From contig DATHWP010000086.1 of NCBI GenBank assembly GCA_035460505.1, positions 1-33,202 of the forward strand: a stretch of DNA of 33,202 nucleotides, written 5' to 3'. The first letter of the stretch is position 1. Every line of letters begins with the position of its first letter. The position numbers were made by a program, and so were the translations under genes. The DNA is from Methyloradius sp035460505. GTDB taxonomy: Bacteria; Pseudomonadota; Gammaproteobacteria; Burkholderiales; Methylophilaceae. A model generated the notes under the pieces. That model saw nothing but the letters and a program-made list of their open reading frames with translations, made no database searches and was not told where the DNA came from. This document shows positions 31,102 through 33,202 of the stretch, piece after piece.

Positions 31102-31689
31102 TCAAACTTTCTTACCAAAGCCCGACTCAGTACCGTTCAACAGTTTTTGAATATTGGTCCGGTGGCGCCAGATCAATAGCAACGACAACAATATGGCGGT
31201 GATTGCATAGCCTTTGTAATCAAGTAAGAAATAGACATAAATAGGCGCACAGGCTGAAGCAATCAAAGCGGCCAATGATGAATAGCGCCAAATCGCAAAT
31301 ACCAAAGCCCAAGTTAGCAGCACAGCTAGTCCAACCCAGCCAGAAAAAGCCAGTAAGACACCGAGCGCAGTAGCCACGCCTTTGCCGCCTTTAAAGCCGT
31401 AATAAATCGGGTACAAATGCCCAAGAAACACAGCTAAACTAACGGCACATACCCAAATTGGCGCTAGCCCCTGATGCAAAGCCAGCCATACCGCTATCCA
31501 ACCCTTGGCTGCATCACCCAGCAAGGTCAATATCGCTGCCAACTTTTTACCACTACGCAATACATTGGTAGCACCAGGATTACCCGAACCCACTGTGCGC
31601 GGGTCAGGCAAGCCAAAGGCCTTGCTCACCAAAATACCAAAAGACACTGAGCCCAGTAAATACGCCCCAATAATAAAAACAACCGTCAT
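31102..31689 (-). CDS. plsY: Acyl-phosphate:glycerol-3-phosphate acyltransferase PlsY
   Basis: A 195-residue membrane enzyme with about five helices that acylates glycerol-3-phosphate with acyl phosphate, the first step of phospholipid synthesis. Family signatures are AYLLGSVSFGILVSK, GSGNPGATNVLR, FLGHLYPIYYGFKGGKGVAT and a Lys/Arg-rich end. ATG 31689 fits the family start, but AAAGGA sits six bases before a TTG at 31701, which would add four residues (start LIDS); the true start is uncertain between these. Converges with tsaD. Confidence 0.95.
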   Translation of the reverse strand: MTVVFIIGAYLLGSVSFGILVSKAFGLPDPRTVGSGNPGATNVLRSGKKLAAILTLLGDAAKGWIAVWLALHQGLAPIWVCAVSLAVFLGHLYPIYYGFKGGKGVATALGVLLAFSGWVGLAVLLTWALVFAIWRYSSLAALIASACAPIYVYFLLDYKGYAITAILLSLLLIWRHRTNIQKLLNGTESGFGKKV

Positions 31690-31778
31690 GCTATCTATCA
31701 AGCTCAATCCTTTAAATAAACTTCTGCATTCGCGAGCGCAGATGCTCTAAAATCGTAAGAAAAAGGATTCTAAACGAT

Positions 31779-32138
31779 ATGGACATTATTTTCCTCAGCG
31801 AAGTCAAAGTTGAAACCAATCTTGGCGTACCTGACTGGGAGCGCCTCAAACCGCAAACCATCATTCTAGACATCGAAATCGCCATGCCGCACAGCAATAG
31901 CTGCCAAACCGACGAGATTGAAGACACCATTGATTACGGCGCAGTAGTAGCCCGTATTCGCCAAACACTGGCTGAGCGTAGCTTTAAATTAGTAGAAGCG
32001 TTGGCTGAACATCTCTGCCAGATCATCCTCAATGAATTCGGCGCGCCATGGGTCAAGATTAAAGTAGCGAAGCCTGGCATATTGCCGGGCTTGAAAGCTT
32101 TGGGCGTGATCATCGAAAGAGCTAAAGACAAGGCCTAA
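31779..32138 (+). CDS. folB: Dihydroneopterin aldolase FolB
   Basis: A 119-residue enzyme of folate synthesis that splits 7,8-dihydroneopterin to glycolaldehyde and hydroxymethyl-dihydropterin. It has the FLSEVKVETNLGVPDWERLKPQ opening, DTIDYGAVV, LVEALAEHL with the conserved Glu, and VKIKVAKPGILPG at the end. AAGGA precedes the ATG. Divergent from plsY across about 90 bases and 49 bases upstream of the DUF2914 gene. Confidence 0.95.
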   Translation: MDIIFLSEVKVETNLGVPDWERLKPQTIILDIEIAMPHSNSCQTDEIEDTIDYGAVVARIRQTLAERSFKLVEALAEHLCQIILNEFGAPWVKIKVAKPGILPGLKALGVIIERAKDKA

Positions 32139-32187
32139 CGTAACTAAATTTCCAGCTCGCATAAACCGTCCAAATACCCCAGTCCAT

Positions 32188-33202
32188 ATGAAACAGCGCA
32201 TAAAAAAATACTTACCATTGGTCGCCTTTTTTAGTGGCTTCTTATGGGACGAGTTGACTATCGGACGTCAAATCAACCCTTCCGATTTATGGATTCTGAC
32301 AGGCTACTTGTTATTAGCTGGCCTGATTTTATATTGGATGGGCCACAAAAGTCATGCCTATAGCTTACTGGACGATACGGCACAACAACTGGTGCAACAA
32401 GCGCAGGCCAAAAAGCCAGAGTGGGTGAAGCGTGCCCCTCTATTCATTTTGCAATTTCTTTTTGGTGGGTTGTTTAGCGCGCTATTTATTCTTTACTTCA
32501 AAAGCGCCAATCATTTATTAGCCATTTTCTGGACTTTGGGCTTGGGTACATTGCTGGTCGCCAATGAGCGTATTGATCACCACTATCATCGACACACCCT
32601 TACTTGGGCTATCTTTGGCTTATGTGCCATTCTGGTATTTAACTTTGTGCTTCCGTTTGTACTGGGGAGCATTCTTTCTATTTGGTTTTACCTGAGCACA
32701 TTGGCAGGTGCCAGCCTCACACACTTTTTACGCAAAAAAACACCTGGCTGCCCAGGCCGCGCTGCCCCTGTTTGGGTAATTGCAGGCGTACTGAGCCTGG
32801 CTTATTTCTTTGATTTTGTGCCGCCCGTACCCTTGGTAAAACGTGATATGCAGATTGGTTTGGATTTAACGAAATCTAATGGGGATATGGTGATCTCGGT
32901 AGAACGCGCACCATGGTATGAACCGTGGGGGCTATTTTCTAATGATTTATATGTACCAACTGGCGCTAAAGTCTATTGTGTTTCATCTGTGTTTGCGCCA
33001 AAAGGAATCAACACCAAGCTGTATCACCGCTGGGAACATTACGATAAGCAGCATGGCTGGCAGACGGAGAACAGAATAGGTTTTGATTTGTCAGGCGGTA
33101 GGCAAGGTGGATTTAGAGGCTACACCTACAAACAGAATATCCAACCTGGTGAGTGGCGTGTAAAAGTTGAGGCAGAAAGTGGTAAAACTTTGACTGTCTA
33201 CC
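32188..33202 (+). CDS. DUF2914-family membrane protein, 5' part (cut by window end)
   Basis: An open frame of 338 codons from ATG 32188 that runs off the window. About six hydrophobic helices fill residues 8-230 (including WDELTIGRQINPSDLWILTG, FLFGGLFSALFILYF and WVIAGVLSLAYFFDFVPPVPLV). The following soluble part matches DUF2914: VYCVSSVFAPKGINTKLYHRWEHYD, HGW, RIGFDLSGGRQGGFRGYT and PGEWRVKVEAESGKT. Function is unknown. Only the last few residues are likely missing. No obvious ribosome site precedes the ATG. It may be co-transcribed with folB. Confidence 0.85.
   Translation, partial: MKQRIKKYLPLVAFFSGFLWDELTIGRQINPSDLWILTGYLLLAGLILYWMGHKSHAYSLLDDTAQQLVQQAQAKKPEWVKRAPLFILQFLFGGLFSALFILYFKSANHLLAIFWTLGLGTLLVANERIDHHYHRHTLTWAIFGLCAILVFNFVLPFVLGSILSIWFYLSTLAGASLTHFLRKKTPGCPGRAAPVWVIAGVLSLAYFFDFVPPVPLVKRDMQIGLDLTKSNGDMVISVERAPWYEPWGLFSNDLYVPTGAKVYCVSSVFAPKGINTKLYHRWEHYDKQHGWQTENRIGFDLSGGRQGGFRGYTYKQNIQPGEWRVKVEAESGKTLTVY

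Noticed and set aside
1..33202. Mobile elements, prophage, CRISPR arrays, att sites or a replication origin
   Set aside because: I saw no transposase or integrase ORF, no regularly spaced repeats, no long terminal inverted repeats and no DnaA-box cluster; gene order looks like stable chromosome.

Overview
The window looks like chromosomal DNA from a methylotrophic betaproteobacterium, most likely family Methylophilaceae (Methylotenera-like). The evidence is a lanthanide-type PQQ methanol dehydrogenase (XoxF) with XoxJ and XoxG-like partners, several other genes of the quinoprotein-associated kind, moderate G+C, and the rpsU-yqeY-dnaG-rpoD block next to tsaD, plsY and folB. I saw no mobile element, CRISPR array or rRNA. 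No stretch over 300 bases lacks a gene.

Left part (1-6570). The 3' part of moeA is followed by a small VOC protein on the minus strand. Next comes a TonB-dependent receptor that strongly resembles E. coli PqqU (YncD), the PQQ transporter. It is followed by a fused SoxY-SoxZ-like carrier, a cytochrome b561 (minus strand) and a SoxH-like metallo-beta-lactamase-fold hydrolase, the last two genes of the 'quinoprotein relay' type. A TonB-family protein and an orphan membrane histidine kinase follow as a tight pair (6745-8970). This 1.6-9 kb stretch is the most interesting part of the window, because it reads as a PQQ and quinoprotein-associated neighbourhood whose biochemistry is largely undefined.

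Middle (9-18 kb). Housekeeping genes come first: a PrxQ/BCP peroxiredoxin, a PIN-PhoH ATPase and an LplT-like transporter, ending at a strong bidirectional terminator. Then a minus-strand block runs xoxF - xoxJ - xoxG-like cytochrome - a second, lipoprotein cytochrome paralogue - type II NADH dehydrogenase. Methanol would be oxidised in the periplasm by XoxF, and electrons would pass to the c-type cytochromes. Several hairpins and terminators lie between these genes, suggesting that transcript levels are graded. xoxF has a good sigma-70 promoter candidate with a hairpin at the predicted transcript start.

Right part (18-33 kb). Plus-strand genes encode a proline iminopeptidase, a BrkB membrane protein fused to a cyclic-nucleotide-binding domain, the tRNA hydroxylation enzyme TrhO and a periplasmic MxaD-like SRPBCC protein. 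A soluble triple-PAS chemoreceptor with a C-terminal CheR/CheB tether (minus) and an unrecognised 83-residue protein follow. Then come tRNA-Ile2(CAU), rpoD, dnaG, yqeY and rpsU (all minus), divergent tsaD, plsY (minus), folB, and a DUF2914 membrane protein cut off by the window end.

Family assignments come from motif and sequence recognition by eye. No database search was run.
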